Assembly (NCBI RefSeq): GCF_006439355.1
Contig: NZ_VFTG01000001.1
Coordinates: forward strand, 1-64,000
Source: Mesorhizobium sp. B4-1-3
GTDB taxonomy: Bacteria > Pseudomonadota > Alphaproteobacteria > Rhizobiales > Rhizobiaceae
Reading direction: 5' to 3'
DNA length: 64,000 bases
Below, one piece after another: positions 16,195-24,928 of this stretch. The notes under the pieces were generated by a model. The model ran no database searches. It saw only the letters and a list, made by a program, of their open reading frames with translations, and was not told the DNA's origin. The number at the start of each line of letters is the position of its first letter. The stretch's first letter is position 1. The position numbers and the translations under genes are program-made.

Positions 16195-17280
16195 TCAGAC
16201 CTCGAACTGGCAGCTCGGCGTCGAGCGCGACAGCGCCGTCTCCTCGGCGTCCATCTCCGCCTCGATGCCGTCGAAGAGCGGCGTCGACATGTAGCGCTCA
16301 CCGGTATCGGGCAGCATGCACAGGATCACCGAGCCGGGCGGAGCCTTGCCCGCGATCTGGCGCGCGACGGCGAAGGTGGCGCCGCCGGAGATGCCGGTGA
16401 AAATGCCTTCCTGCTGCGCCAGCGCCTTCGCCCATTTGATGCCTTCGGGACCCGGGATCGGCACCACCTCGTCATAATAGCGCTGGTCGATCGCTTCCTG
16501 CAGGACATTGGGGATGAAGTCCGGCGTCCAGCCCTGGATCGGATGCGGCTCGAAAGCCGGATGGCTGGCGGCCGGCGCACCGCCGGCGCCGCGCTCCTGG
16601 GCCTTGCCGCTGCCGATCAGCTGCGCGTTCGCAGGCTCGGCAAGCACGATCTTCACCTCCGGCCGCTCGCGGCGCAGCACCCGGCCGACGCCGGCGACCG
16701 TGCCGCCAGTGCCGTAGCCGGTGACAAGCACGTCCAGCCTGGAACCGGCGAAGTCGTTGATGATCTCGCGCGCCGTGGTCGCCTCGTGGATGGCGGCATT
16801 GGCCTCGGTCTCGAATTGGCGCGCCAGGAACCAATCATTGGCCTCGGCAAGCTCGACCGCTTTGTTGTACATGCCGAAGCCCTTCTGGGCGCGCGGCGTC
16901 AGCACCACCTTGGCGCCGAGCATGCGCGTCAGCTTGCGGCGCTCGATGGAGAAGCTGTCGGCCATCGTCACCACCAGGGGATAGCCCTTCTGCGCGCAGA
17001 CCATGGCAAGGCCGATGCCGGTGTTGCCGCTCGTCGCTTCGACCACGGTCTGGCCGGGCTTGAGCTTGCCGCTGCGCTCGCCCTCCTCGATGATGTTGAG
17101 CGCCAGCCGGTCCTTCACCGAGGCCGCCGGATTGAAGAACTCGGCCTTCACATAGATCGTGGCGTGACCCGGCCCGAGATTGTTGATGCGGATGACCGGC
17201 GTGTCGCCGACCGTGTCGAGAATGCTGTCGAACAGCCGGCCGCGCCCGGCCGTGGTCCGGATTTTCAACTGATGCAACAT
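16195..17280 (-). CDS. cysK: Cysteine synthase family protein (O-acetylserine sulfhydrylase-like)
   Basis: A 361-residue fold-type II PLP enzyme that would make L-cysteine from O-acetylserine and sulfide. The PLP lysine lies in NPAASVKDRLALNI (K56), the Asn loop is TSGNTGIG at 83-90, and the phosphate loop is TGYGTGGTVAGVGR. The region IFTGISGGATFAVAR carries the usual C-terminal serine. Start is ATG 17280; the frame extends upstream but crosses the intergenic region. A C-terminal tail of about 25 residues beyond the core is unusual. It is divergent from a SARP-type regulator across a palindrome-rich gap, which suggests regulation. A cystathionine beta-synthase-like activity is an alternative. 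Confidence 0.9.
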   Translation of the reverse strand: MLHQLKIRTTAGRGRLFDSILDTVGDTPVIRINNLGPGHATIYVKAEFFNPAASVKDRLALNIIEEGERSGKLKPGQTVVEATSGNTGIGLAMVCAQKGYPLVVTMADSFSIERRKLTRMLGAKVVLTPRAQKGFGMYNKAVELAEANDWFLARQFETEANAAIHEATTAREIINDFAGSRLDVLVTGYGTGGTVAGVGRVLRRERPEVKIVLAEPANAQLIGSGKAQERGAGGAPAASHPAFEPHPIQGWTPDFIPNVLQEAIDQRYYDEVVPIPGPEGIKWAKALAQQEGIFTGISGGATFAVARQIAGKAPPGSVILCMLPDTGERYMSTPLFDGIEAEMDAEETALSRSTPSCQFEV

Positions 17281-17307
17281 GGGGCTTTCTCCTCGAAATC
17301 TCACATA

Positions 17308-17389
17308 CCGGTTACAAACCGGCGGATTGGGCGGCGCGGTTTCGACACCTTGCCGCGTTAGGTTGCTTGATCTGCCGCAAAATGCGGCA
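17308..17389. promoter_or_regulatory. Two perfect inverted repeats in the cysK/SARP divergent promoter region
   Basis: The 171-base gap between the two divergent genes contains CCGGTTACAAACCGG (17308-17322; 6-bp arms, 3-base spacer) and TGCCGCAAAATGCGGCA (17373-17389; 7-bp arms, 3-base spacer). Both are placed where an operator would control one or both promoters. No regulator can be assigned; the adjacent SARP-like protein is one candidate. Confidence 0.45.
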
Positions 17390-17451
17390 ACGGCGGCGTT
17401 CCAGCGCGGAATGGGCTGCCGGCTGCCTCCTGTCATCTTTGGTGATAGTAT

Positions 17452-19521
17452 ATGGACCAACTGGCCAGCGTTGGAGAAAGCGTGGAAACATACGTGGAAT
17501 CCACCCGATCGAGCCTGAACGATTCCGTTGGATTGTCCGTAAGGCTGCTCGGGCAACTGACGATTGCTCGCGACGGTATGCCCATTACCTTGCCGTCGTC
17601 ACGCAAGCTGCGCGCGCTGCTCGCCTACCTCGCTCTGGCGCCCCACCCTGTTAGCCGCGGCCGTCTTTGCGAACTTCTCTGGGATGTGCCCAACGATCCG
17701 CGCGGCGAGCTGCGCTGGTGCCTGAGCAAGCTGCGCGCCGCGCTGGACGAACCGGGCTTGCGCCGGATCGAGACGGAAGGCGACACCGTGGCGCTTCGCC
17801 TCGGCGGTGCGAGCGTCGATGCCGTCGAGGCGGCTGCTGCGGTGGCGGAAGGGATCGAGACGCTTGGCCTCGACCGTCTGCGGACGCTTGCGCAACTGTT
17901 CGCTGGCGACTTTCTCGACGGGCTGGAGCTCGATCGCAGCCCGCATTTCGGCAGTTGGCTGACGGCGCAACGCCGCCGTTTCAGCGCTTGCCATGTCGCG
18001 GTTCTGGAGCACATCATCGGCCTTGTCCCGCAAGGAGCCGACGAGGCCGGCGCCTATATCGACAAATGGCTGGAGCTGGCGCCGTTCGATAGCCGCGCGC
18101 ATGTGGCGCTGCTGGAAAACCTGGCCCTGCACGGGCAGTTCGGCGCCGGCGAGGAGCACCTTGCCACGGCGGCCGAGCTGTTCCACTCGGAAGAACTGGA
18201 TTTCACGCCATTGCGCGAGGCCTGGCAGGAGATAAGAGCCCGCAACGCCGGCGCAACGCCATGCGCCCGGTCCGGGCCGGCCTTCCCGGCCACGGACCTG
18301 CCGGTCGCCACGATCGAATCCGAACCGGCGGCGACGCGCCGGGCGTCGCTCGCGGTGATGCCGTTTGCGGAGAGCGCCGGCACTGGCGGTTTCCGTGGCG
18401 GGCTCGCCGACGGCCTCACGCATGACATCATCACGCGGCTTGCCAAGCTTCGCGATTTCTTCGTCATCGCCCGCGGCTCCGTCTTCGCGCTCGCCGAAAA
18501 GAACATCGCGCCGGAAGACGCCGGACGCAGGCTGAATGTCGACTATGTCGCGACAGGCGCGGTGCGGTCTCTGCCGGGCCGGTTCGTCATCTCGATCGAG
18601 CTTGTCGAGGTCCGCACGGCGAGGATCGTCTGGGCCGAGACCTTCGAGCACAAGCCCGACGACATCTTCATCGTCATCGAGGATATCGGCAACAGCATCG
18701 TCTCCTCCATCGCCGCCGAGATCGCGACGGTGGAGCGCAACCGAGCATTGCTGAAAGCGCCCAATTCGCTCAACGCCTGGGAGGCCTATCATCGCGGCCT
18801 CTGGCACATGTATCGCTTCACCCGCCAGGAAAACGAGCTGGCACAGCATTTCTTCGGCGAGGCGTTGAAGTTGGACCCCACTTTCGCGCGCGCCTATGCC
18901 GGCATGTCCTTCACCCACTGGCAGAATGCTTTCCAGCGCTGGGGCGACCGCGACCGCGAGGCCGCGCTTGCCTTTGAAAGCGCCGGCCAGAGCCTGCTGG
19001 TCGACGACCGCAACCCTGCCGCCCACTGGGCGATGGGCCGCGCGCTATGGCTGCGCGGCGAGCAGGACGGCGCGCTGCTGGAACTGGCGAGCGCCGTCGA
19101 CCTCAGCCCCAATTTTGCGCTCGGCCATTACGCGCTGTCCTTCGTCCATTCGCAGTCGGGCGATCCGCGATCGGCGATCGGTTCGTCCGACCATTCGCGC
19201 CATCTCAGCCCCTTCGATCCGCTCTTGTTCGGCATGATGGGCGCGCGCGCCATGGCGCATGCAAGGCTCGGCGAATTCGAAGCGGCGGCCGAATGGGCGC
19301 TCAAGGCGGCCGCAAGGCCGAACGCCCATGTCATCATCCTGGCGATCGCCGCCCATTGCCTGGCGCTGGCCGGCCGGCAGGACGAGGCGCGCAGCTTCGC
19401 CAACGCGATCCGCAACACATTGCCGAACTATCGCGCCGACGATTTCATCGCCACCTTCCGCTTCGACCGCGATGCGGAAGCCCTGTTCCGGAACGGCGCC
19501 AAGCTGATCGGGCTGAACTGA
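17452..19521 (+). CDS. SARP/BTAD-type transcriptional regulator with TPR region
   Basis: A 689-residue soluble regulator. Residues about 28-110 form an OmpR-like winged helix (RLLGQLTIARDGMPITLPSS, then RGRLCELLWDVPNDPRGELR). A bacterial transcriptional activation (BTAD) region follows at about 112-235. The middle (about 300-430) is a TolB/adenylate-cyclase-associated type domain beginning ASLAVMPFAESAGTGGFRGG, and the C-terminus is a set of TPR repeats (for example NSLNAWEAYHRGLWHMYRF and LKLDPTFARAYAGMSFTHWQ). This architecture is common in rhizobia but is not the antibiotic-regulator form of Streptomyces. It is divergent from the cysteine synthase gene, which is its most likely neighbour target. 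The ligand is unknown. Confidence 0.87.
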   Translation: MDQLASVGESVETYVESTRSSLNDSVGLSVRLLGQLTIARDGMPITLPSSRKLRALLAYLALAPHPVSRGRLCELLWDVPNDPRGELRWCLSKLRAALDEPGLRRIETEGDTVALRLGGASVDAVEAAAAVAEGIETLGLDRLRTLAQLFAGDFLDGLELDRSPHFGSWLTAQRRRFSACHVAVLEHIIGLVPQGADEAGAYIDKWLELAPFDSRAHVALLENLALHGQFGAGEEHLATAAELFHSEELDFTPLREAWQEIRARNAGATPCARSGPAFPATDLPVATIESEPAATRRASLAVMPFAESAGTGGFRGGLADGLTHDIITRLAKLRDFFVIARGSVFALAEKNIAPEDAGRRLNVDYVATGAVRSLPGRFVISIELVEVRTARIVWAETFEHKPDDIFIVIEDIGNSIVSSIAAEIATVERNRALLKAPNSLNAWEAYHRGLWHMYRFTRQENELAQHFFGEALKLDPTFARAYAGMSFTHWQNAFQRWGDRDREAALAFESAGQSLLVDDRNPAAHWAMGRALWLRGEQDGALLELASAVDLSPNFALGHYALSFVHSQSGDPRSAIGSSDHSRHLSPFDPLLFGMMGARAMAHARLGEFEAAAEWALKAAARPNAHVIILAIAAHCLALAGRQDEARSFANAIRNTLPNYRADDFIATFRFDRDAEALFRNGAKLIGLN

Positions 19522-19557
19522 GCAGCCAGGCCAGCATCGCCTGCAATCGGCAGACTC

Positions 19558-19704
19558 CTAAGGTGTGTTGAAATTCAGGTCAGGCCGAGTCGAAAATGGT
19601 GGGTTCCGGGGAACCGGAGCGGACGTACTTAAGTACGTGAGCACCGGAAGCGCAGGAAACCGCCATTTGCAGGCCAGCGTCACCTGAATATCAACACACC
19701 TTAG
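19558..19704. mobile_element. MITE-like element with 23-bp terminal inverted repeats
   Basis: A 147-base non-coding unit. The left end (19558-19580) begins CTAAGGTGTGTTGAAATTC; the right end (19682-19704) is its reverse complement with one mismatch in 23. If the outer TA on each side is a duplicated target, the element would be a Tc1/IS630-type MITE. An internal 16-bp perfect palindrome, ACGTACTTAAGTACGT, sits at 19623-19638. Its right end contributes the TAA stop codon of the leftward gene at 19701. It carries no transposase of its own. Confidence 0.75.
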
Positions 19705-20738
19705 TGCATCAGCGGGCCGCTGGCCTTCCGCCATGCATCGATGCCGCCCTGGATGTGGCGGGCGCTGGAAATGCCTACATCCTGCGCCGCCTGCACCGCC
19801 ATCGCCGAGCGCTCGCCGAAGGCGCAATAGAACAGGAGCTGCTTGCTGGTCGATTTCGCTAGCTCATGCAGCATGCCGCCGGCGGCGATGTTCTCCTGCA
19901 GCCGCGCATAGGGCAGATGGATCGCGCCGGGAATGACACCGTGCCTCTCGCGTTCCGACTGCTCGCGCAGATCGATCAGCGCGACGTCGGGCCGCCCGAC
20001 CAGCGCCAGCGCCAGCTCCGCGCTCACCGCCCAGCCGCGGGCGGCGATATCGTCCTGATGCAGCCCGACCCGCATGTTCGCCGGCACGGCCACGTCCATC
20101 ATCTTCGGATTGGACAGGTTGAGATTGTTCATGATGTGGACGTACTCGTCGACCGATTTCACCTGCAGGCGCGGGTTGAAGGCCTTCTCCTCGCCGATCG
20201 TCGAAACGGTCTCGCCCTTATAGTCGTGGGCGGGGAAGATCATCGTCTCGTCGGGCAGCTTGAGCAGGCGGCCGAAGATCGATTCATACTGCTGGCGCGG
20301 ATCGCCGTTCTGGAAATCGGTGCGACCGGTGCCGCGGATGAGCAGCGTATCGCCGGTAAAGACCCGGTCGGGCAGGACGAAGCTGTAGGAATCGTCGGTG
20401 TGGCCTGGCGTGTAGATGACGTCGAGCGCCAGCCCCTCGATGCCGAGCTTGTCGCCGTCGGCAAGCCGCATCGATACCACGTCGGCCTTGGTCTGCTCGC
20501 CCATGACGGTCACGCAATGGGTCTTGTCACGCAGCGCGCCAAGGCCGGTGATGTGGTCGGCATGAAGATGCGTGTCCACCGCCTTGACCAGCCTCAGGTC
20601 CAGCTCGTTGACCAGTTGCAGATAGCGATCCACCTTCTCCAGCACCGGATCGATGATCAGCGCCTCGCCGCCGCGCCGGCTGGCGAGCAGATAGGAATAG
20701 GTGCCGGAAACGGAATCGAACAGCTGACGGAAGATCAT
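19701..20738 (-). CDS. MBL-fold hydrolase with C-terminal rhodanese domain (persulfide dioxygenase-like)
   Basis: A 345-residue two-domain protein. The N-terminal metallo-beta-lactamase fold has DTHLHADHITGLG at 56-68 (metal ligands H57, H59, D61, H62) and resembles ETHE1-type persulfide dioxygenases. Those oxidise glutathione persulfide to sulfite with an Fe(II) site. The C-terminal rhodanese domain (from about 245) has the sulfur-carrying Cys in LLFYCAFGERSAMAV. This fusion is a known sulfide-detoxification form. A sulfur-handling role fits the nearby cysteine synthase, though the genes are not an operon. The TAA stop lies in the end of the adjacent MITE. Confidence 0.88.
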   Translation of the reverse strand: MIFRQLFDSVSGTYSYLLASRRGGEALIIDPVLEKVDRYLQLVNELDLRLVKAVDTHLHADHITGLGALRDKTHCVTVMGEQTKADVVSMRLADGDKLGIEGLALDVIYTPGHTDDSYSFVLPDRVFTGDTLLIRGTGRTDFQNGDPRQQYESIFGRLLKLPDETMIFPAHDYKGETVSTIGEEKAFNPRLQVKSVDEYVHIMNNLNLSNPKMMDVAVPANMRVGLHQDDIAARGWAVSAELALALVGRPDVALIDLREQSERERHGVIPGAIHLPYARLQENIAAGGMLHELAKSTSKQLLFYCAFGERSAMAVQAAQDVGISSARHIQGGIDAWRKASGPLMH

Positions 20739-20846
20739 TCGCGCCTCTCTCGCCTGAGGCCGGTGGCCCGGCTGTCGGCCAGTCTAGAACAAGCGCGCTG
20801 TGCCCGCCAGCAGCAGACCGCTTGCCCGTCCAAAGGCTGGAAACCC

Positions 20847-22028
20847 CTACCGCCTCAGCACCGCGCTCAGCACGTCGCGGATGCCGATCGCGCCGACGAA
20901 GCGCGAGCCCTCATCGAACAGCGCCACCGGCGCCGTCTGCGAGCGATGCATGGCGAGCATCACCGTTTTCAGCGGCGTGCCGGGATTGGCCCAGAACACC
21001 TGGGCCCCTTCCTCCGGCTGACGCTCAACATCCGCGCAGGAGACCCACACCGCCGGCTTGCCGTCGCGTTCGGCTGCCGCCACCAGGCCATGCTCGTCGA
21101 TCTTGAAGCGCGTCGTCTTGCGCCGGTCGAGCCACACCCATCCATTGTCGCCCTGCTCAAGGTCGCGGCGGTCCCGCATCACGTTCCACGCTGTCAGCAC
21201 CGACAGGGGATTCACATTGGCGATGAAGTCGCGGACATAATCATTGGCGGGCCGCAGAACGATGTCTTCCGGCGCGCCGGTCTGCACGATGCGGCCACCT
21301 TCCATGATCGTGATGTGACTGCCGATCTTCAGCGCCTCCTCCAGGTCGTGGCTGACGAAGATGATGGTCTTCTTCAACTCCGCCTGCAGCTGCAGCAGTT
21401 CGTCCTGCAGCTTGGTGCGGATCAGCGGGTCGAGCGCCGAGAACGGCTCGTCCATCAGAAGGATCGGCGCCTCGGTGGCGAAGGCCCGGGCGAGGCCGAC
21501 GCGCTGCTGCATACCGCCGGAAAGCTCATGCGCGTATTTCTTCGACCACTGGTCGAGATGGACAAGCTGCAACTGCTTCTGCACCCGCGCCTTGCGTTCC
21601 GCCTCCGGCACGCCGGCAAGCTCGAGGCCGAAGCCGACATTTTCCTCGACCGTGCGCCAGGGCAGCAGGCCGAACTGCTGGAACACCATGGCGACCTGCT
21701 TCTGCCGCAGCCGCCGCAAGGTCGCCTCGTCGCAGGTGACGACATCGACGATGCGGTCGCCGTCCTTGACCAGCACCTGGCCGCGCGACACGACGTTCAG
21801 CCGGTTGACGGCCCTCAGCAGCGTCGACTTGCCGGAGCCGGACAGCCCCATCAGCACCGAGATCTCGCCTTCGTGCACGGTGAGGCTGGCGTCGGCGCAT
21901 CCGAGCACATTGCCGGTCTTTTCCAGGATCTCGGCGCGGGTGGCGCCCTGATCGATCAGCGCCAGCGAACCGGCCTGATCGGCGCCGAAGACGATGTCTA
22001 CATTTTTGAAATCAACCGCGACGGTCAT
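20847..22028 (-). CDS. choV: Choline/betaine ABC transporter, ATP-binding protein
   Basis: A 393-residue cytoplasmic ATPase of the ProV/ChoV class that powers choline or betaine uptake. Walker A is GLSGSGKSTLLRA, the signature is ELSGGMQQRVGLARA, and Walker B is PILLMDEPFSALDPL. The C-terminal ~120 residues are a CBS-type region (ending FVGAIGIRDVLSAVLRR), as in osmoregulated family members. Its start overlaps the permease stop by four bases. It is last in a leftward choX-choW-choV operon. The choline assignment rests on the similarity of the binding protein to rhizobial ChoX. Confidence 0.92.
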   Translation of the reverse strand: MTVAVDFKNVDIVFGADQAGSLALIDQGATRAEILEKTGNVLGCADASLTVHEGEISVLMGLSGSGKSTLLRAVNRLNVVSRGQVLVKDGDRIVDVVTCDEATLRRLRQKQVAMVFQQFGLLPWRTVEENVGFGLELAGVPEAERKARVQKQLQLVHLDQWSKKYAHELSGGMQQRVGLARAFATEAPILLMDEPFSALDPLIRTKLQDELLQLQAELKKTIIFVSHDLEEALKIGSHITIMEGGRIVQTGAPEDIVLRPANDYVRDFIANVNPLSVLTAWNVMRDRRDLEQGDNGWVWLDRRKTTRFKIDEHGLVAAAERDGKPAVWVSCADVERQPEEGAQVFWANPGTPLKTVMLAMHRSQTAPVALFDEGSRFVGAIGIRDVLSAVLRR

Positions 22029-22882
22029 TTCTTGCCTCCAACGCCGATGCGGGTCATGCGGTCGAGCACGATGGCGAGCACGACGATCGCAAGGCCCGCC
22101 TCAAGCCCGAGATCGATGCGGCGCGAGCCGAGCGCGCGGTTGATTTCCGTGCCGAGACCGCCGGCGCCGATCAGCGCCGCGAACACCACCATCGACAGCG
22201 ACAGCATGATCGATTGGGTGAGACCCGCCATGATGGTTGGCAGCGCCGAGGGCAGCTCCACCTTCCACAGAAGCTGGCGCTTGGTGGCGCCGAACGCCTC
22301 GCCCGCCTCGATGATCGCCTTGGGCACTGAGACCACGCCGAGATGGGTGAGACGCACGGCCGTCGGGATAACGAAGATGATGGTGACGATCAGGCCGGGC
22401 GCGTTGCCGAGCCCGAACAGGGTGAGCACCGGTATCAGGTAGACGAAGGTCGGCAGCGTCTGCATCAGGTCGAGCACCGGCAGCATGACACGGTAGACCT
22501 TCGGCTTGTGCGCGGCCCAGATGCCGAGCGGCACGCCGATCGCCATCGCCATGGCGGCAGCGGCAACGACCAGCACCAGCGTCTGCACCGTCTGCTTCCA
22601 GAGATTCTGATTGATGATGAAGATCAGGCCGAGGAAGACGCCGATGGCGAGCGGCCGCGAACGCTGCAAGAGCCAGGCGATGATCGCGATGACCAGCGCC
22701 AACAGCACGGGCGGCACCATCAGCAGCAGGTTCACCGCTCCGTCCAGGATGAAATTCAGCCCGTTTGAGAAGGCCCGGAAGATGGTGTCGAAATTATCCG
22801 TCAGGAAGTTGAAGAAGGCCTTGCCCCATGGCCCGATCGGGATCTTGTAGTCGGTCAGCAATTTGGAAATCGGATCCATCAT
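22025..22882 (-). CDS. choW: Choline/betaine ABC transporter, permease
   Basis: A 285-residue inner-membrane permease of the ProW/ChoW type with about six hydrophobic spans after an amphipathic N-terminus. The EAA loop that contacts the ATPase is in AIIEAGEAFGATKRQLLWKV. Two adjacent ATG codons begin the gene (22882 and 22879); the second is better spaced from the GAGAGGGG ribosome site. A strong hairpin separates it from choX upstream. It forms the membrane channel of the choline importer with ChoV and ChoX. Confidence 0.92.
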   Translation of the reverse strand: MMDPISKLLTDYKIPIGPWGKAFFNFLTDNFDTIFRAFSNGLNFILDGAVNLLLMVPPVLLALVIAIIAWLLQRSRPLAIGVFLGLIFIINQNLWKQTVQTLVLVVAAAAMAMAIGVPLGIWAAHKPKVYRVMLPVLDLMQTLPTFVYLIPVLTLFGLGNAPGLIVTIIFVIPTAVRLTHLGVVSVPKAIIEAGEAFGATKRQLLWKVELPSALPTIMAGLTQSIMLSLSMVVFAALIGAGGLGTEINRALGSRRIDLGLEAGLAIVVLAIVLDRMTRIGVGGKK

Positions 22883-22936
22883 CCCCTCTCAGCCTCGCCA
22901 CGCTTGCACGGTCATCTTCACACGTCCGGGCATATG

Positions 22937-22970
22937 AAAAAGGGCAGCCTCTTCCAGGGCTGCCCTTTTT
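22937..22970 (-). terminator. Intra-operon hairpin between choX and choW
   Basis: A 13-bp perfect stem, AAAAAGGGCAGCC with GGCTGCCCTTTTT, and an 8-base loop lies 26 bases after the choX stop and 54 bases before choW. Read leftward, it ends in a T run, so it has the form of a factor-independent terminator. Partial termination or 3'-end protection here would give more binding protein than permease, a common design in ABC operons. Confidence 0.75.
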
Positions 22971-22996
22971 CGGAAATCATGCCGGTCCCAAGCGGA

Positions 22997-23932
22997 TCAG
23001 CCTCCGAGCGCGGTCTTGATCGCAGCCGCCGCGTCACCGCCGTCGAAGGTGGTCACGCCGGCGATCCATGGCTTGACGGCATCCGGGTTTTTCTTGAGCC
23101 AGTCGGTCGCCACAGTCTGCGGATCGCCACCCTTGAGGATTGCGTCCATCATCTGGCCTTCCATATCCAGATTGAACTTCAAATTGGCGATGAACTTGCC
23201 GGCATTGGGGCATTCCGTGGTGTAGCCCTTGCGCACGACGGTATGAACGGTGGCGGCGCCGAAGCCGCTGTCGCCCATGCCGTCGAGATAGGTGATCTTC
23301 ATGGCGCCCATCACCGGATGCGGCGTCCAGCCGAGGAAGGCGATCCACTCATTGTTCTTCATCGACTGCTCGGCCTGCGTCAGCATGCCAGCCTCCGAGG
23401 ACTCGACCAGCTCGAACCCGGCCAGATTGTCCTTCGGGTTCTTGATCATGTCGAGGATGATGCGGTTGCCGTCATTGCCGGCCTCGATGCCGTAGATCTT
23501 GCCGTTGAACTTGTCCTTGAACTTGCCGAGATCGGTCAGCGTCTTGACGCCGGCATCCGCGACATAGGTCGGCACGACGATGCCGTAGCCGGCGCCGGTC
23601 AGATTGGTGCTGATCGTCTCGATCGAGCCTTCCTTGGTGTAGTCCTTGATGTCGTTGGTCATCGACGGCATCCAGTTGCCGAGGAAGACGTCGAGGTCCT
23701 TGTTCTTCAGCGAAGCCATGGTCACCGGCACCGAGAGCTGGATCGTCTGCGGCGCATAGCCGAGCGCGGTGAGCAGCACCGAGGCGAGGCCCGTCGTGGC
23801 CTGGATGTCGGTCCAGCCGACATCGGACAGACGGACCGCCTTGCAGCTCGCCGGATCGCCGGCATAAGCGGCGGTCGTGGATAGAAGCGCCGCGAGGCCG
23901 AGGCCTGCGACGAAGGATTTCATACGCGACAT
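22997..23932 (-). CDS. choX: Choline ABC transporter, periplasmic substrate-binding protein
   Basis: A 311-residue exported binding protein. The signal peptide is MSRMKSFVAGLGLAALLSTT, with cleavage near AYA-GDP. The mature protein has features I associate with rhizobial ChoX: RLSDVGWTDIQATT, KNKDLDVFLGNWMPSM, KIYGIEAGNDGNR and FLGWTPHPVM. The tryptophans and Asp/Asn of these segments form the aromatic cage for quaternary amines. I chose ATG 23932 because of the GGGAGAAAAG ribosome site; an extension to 23974 has none. It is the first gene of choXWV. Glycine betaine as ligand is the main alternative. Confidence 0.92.
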   Translation of the reverse strand: MSRMKSFVAGLGLAALLSTTAAYAGDPASCKAVRLSDVGWTDIQATTGLASVLLTALGYAPQTIQLSVPVTMASLKNKDLDVFLGNWMPSMTNDIKDYTKEGSIETISTNLTGAGYGIVVPTYVADAGVKTLTDLGKFKDKFNGKIYGIEAGNDGNRIILDMIKNPKDNLAGFELVESSEAGMLTQAEQSMKNNEWIAFLGWTPHPVMGAMKITYLDGMGDSGFGAATVHTVVRKGYTTECPNAGKFIANLKFNLDMEGQMMDAILKGGDPQTVATDWLKKNPDAVKPWIAGVTTFDGGDAAAAIKTALGG

Positions 23933-24182
23933 GAACTTTTCTCCCATTGGAACTTCGAGGCAAAGCGAAGTCACGGTTCTTGCGCCCGCCTTGTTTCGTC
24001 AGCCAAACACCATTTTGAAGTTGTTTCAAGCGGTTCAACGTCACGACGAGCGGCGCGTGCTGGCCATTAAGCGACATGACAGGTTTTTGAACGACATCGA
24101 GTTTTGGACGGCGGGGAGTTTTTGGTGGACGGAGCCTCGGGCCCTCTCCCTGTGCGCCGATATGTGGGCGTAGAAGGACGGC

Positions 24183-24794
24183 ATGGCCAAGCTTTACTTC
24201 CACTACGCGACGATGAATGCCGGCAAGACGACCATGCTTTTGCAGGCGTCCTATAACTATCGCGAACGCGGCATGTCGACGATGCTGTTCGTCGCCGGCC
24301 ACTATCGCAAGGGCGACAGCGGCCTGATCTCGTCGCGCATCGGCCTCGAATCCGAGGCCGAGATGTTCCGCGACGGCGACGATCTTTTTGCCAGGGTCGC
24401 CGAGCATCACCAGCATGCCCCGGTGCATTGCATCTTCGTCGACGAGGCGCAGTTCCTCAAGGAGGAGCAGGTCTGGCAGCTCGCCCGCATCGCCGATCGC
24501 CTAGGCATTCCGGTCATGTGCTACGGCCTGCGCACCGATTTCCAGGGCAATCTGTTCCCCGGCTCGCGGGCGCTGCTCGCCATCGCCGACGACCTGCGCG
24601 AGGTGCGCACCATCTGCCGCTGCGGCCGCAAGGCGACGATGGTGGTGCGCTTGGGGCCTGACGGCAAGGTGGCGAAGCAGGGCGAGCAGGTGGCGATCGG
24701 CAAGGATGTCTATGTTTCGCTCTGCCGCCGCCATTGGGAAGAGGAGATGGGCAGGGCCGAGCCTGATGACTTCATCGGTTTTGTCGGCTCCTGA
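24183..24794 (+). CDS. tdk: Thymidine kinase
   Basis: A 203-residue type II thymidine kinase, phosphorylating thymidine with ATP in the salvage pathway. The P-loop is MNAGKTTML at 11-19, the DEAQF Walker B segment is in CIFVDEAQFLKEEQ, and the lasso region is YGLRTDFQGNLFPGS. The Zn-binding cysteines are in TICRCGRKATM and the final LCRRHW. Length and motif order are normal. It stands between the leftward choXWV operon and a cytochrome c gene, with no evident operon partner. Confidence 0.96.
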   Translation: MAKLYFHYATMNAGKTTMLLQASYNYRERGMSTMLFVAGHYRKGDSGLISSRIGLESEAEMFRDGDDLFARVAEHHQHAPVHCIFVDEAQFLKEEQVWQLARIADRLGIPVMCYGLRTDFQGNLFPGSRALLAIADDLREVRTICRCGRKATMVVRLGPDGKVAKQGEQVAIGKDVYVSLCRRHWEEEMGRAEPDDFIGFVGS

Positions 24795-24928
24795 GCCGGA
24801 GCCTTATGGCTGCCGGCCGTTGGGTAGCCGGCTGCCACCGGATGCAGTTGCGCGGCCTTATGCTGCCTTTGTTAAGGCCCGCGCCCTATCTTTCGCTGCA
24901 GCTGAATGCCATCGGGAGGATCCCTTCA

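Noticed and set aside
19866..22442. An 858-codon open frame on the plus strand
   Set aside because: It runs antisense through the MBL-rhodanese gene and the choV/choW genes, all with clear motifs, and crosses their intergenic gap; no family features.
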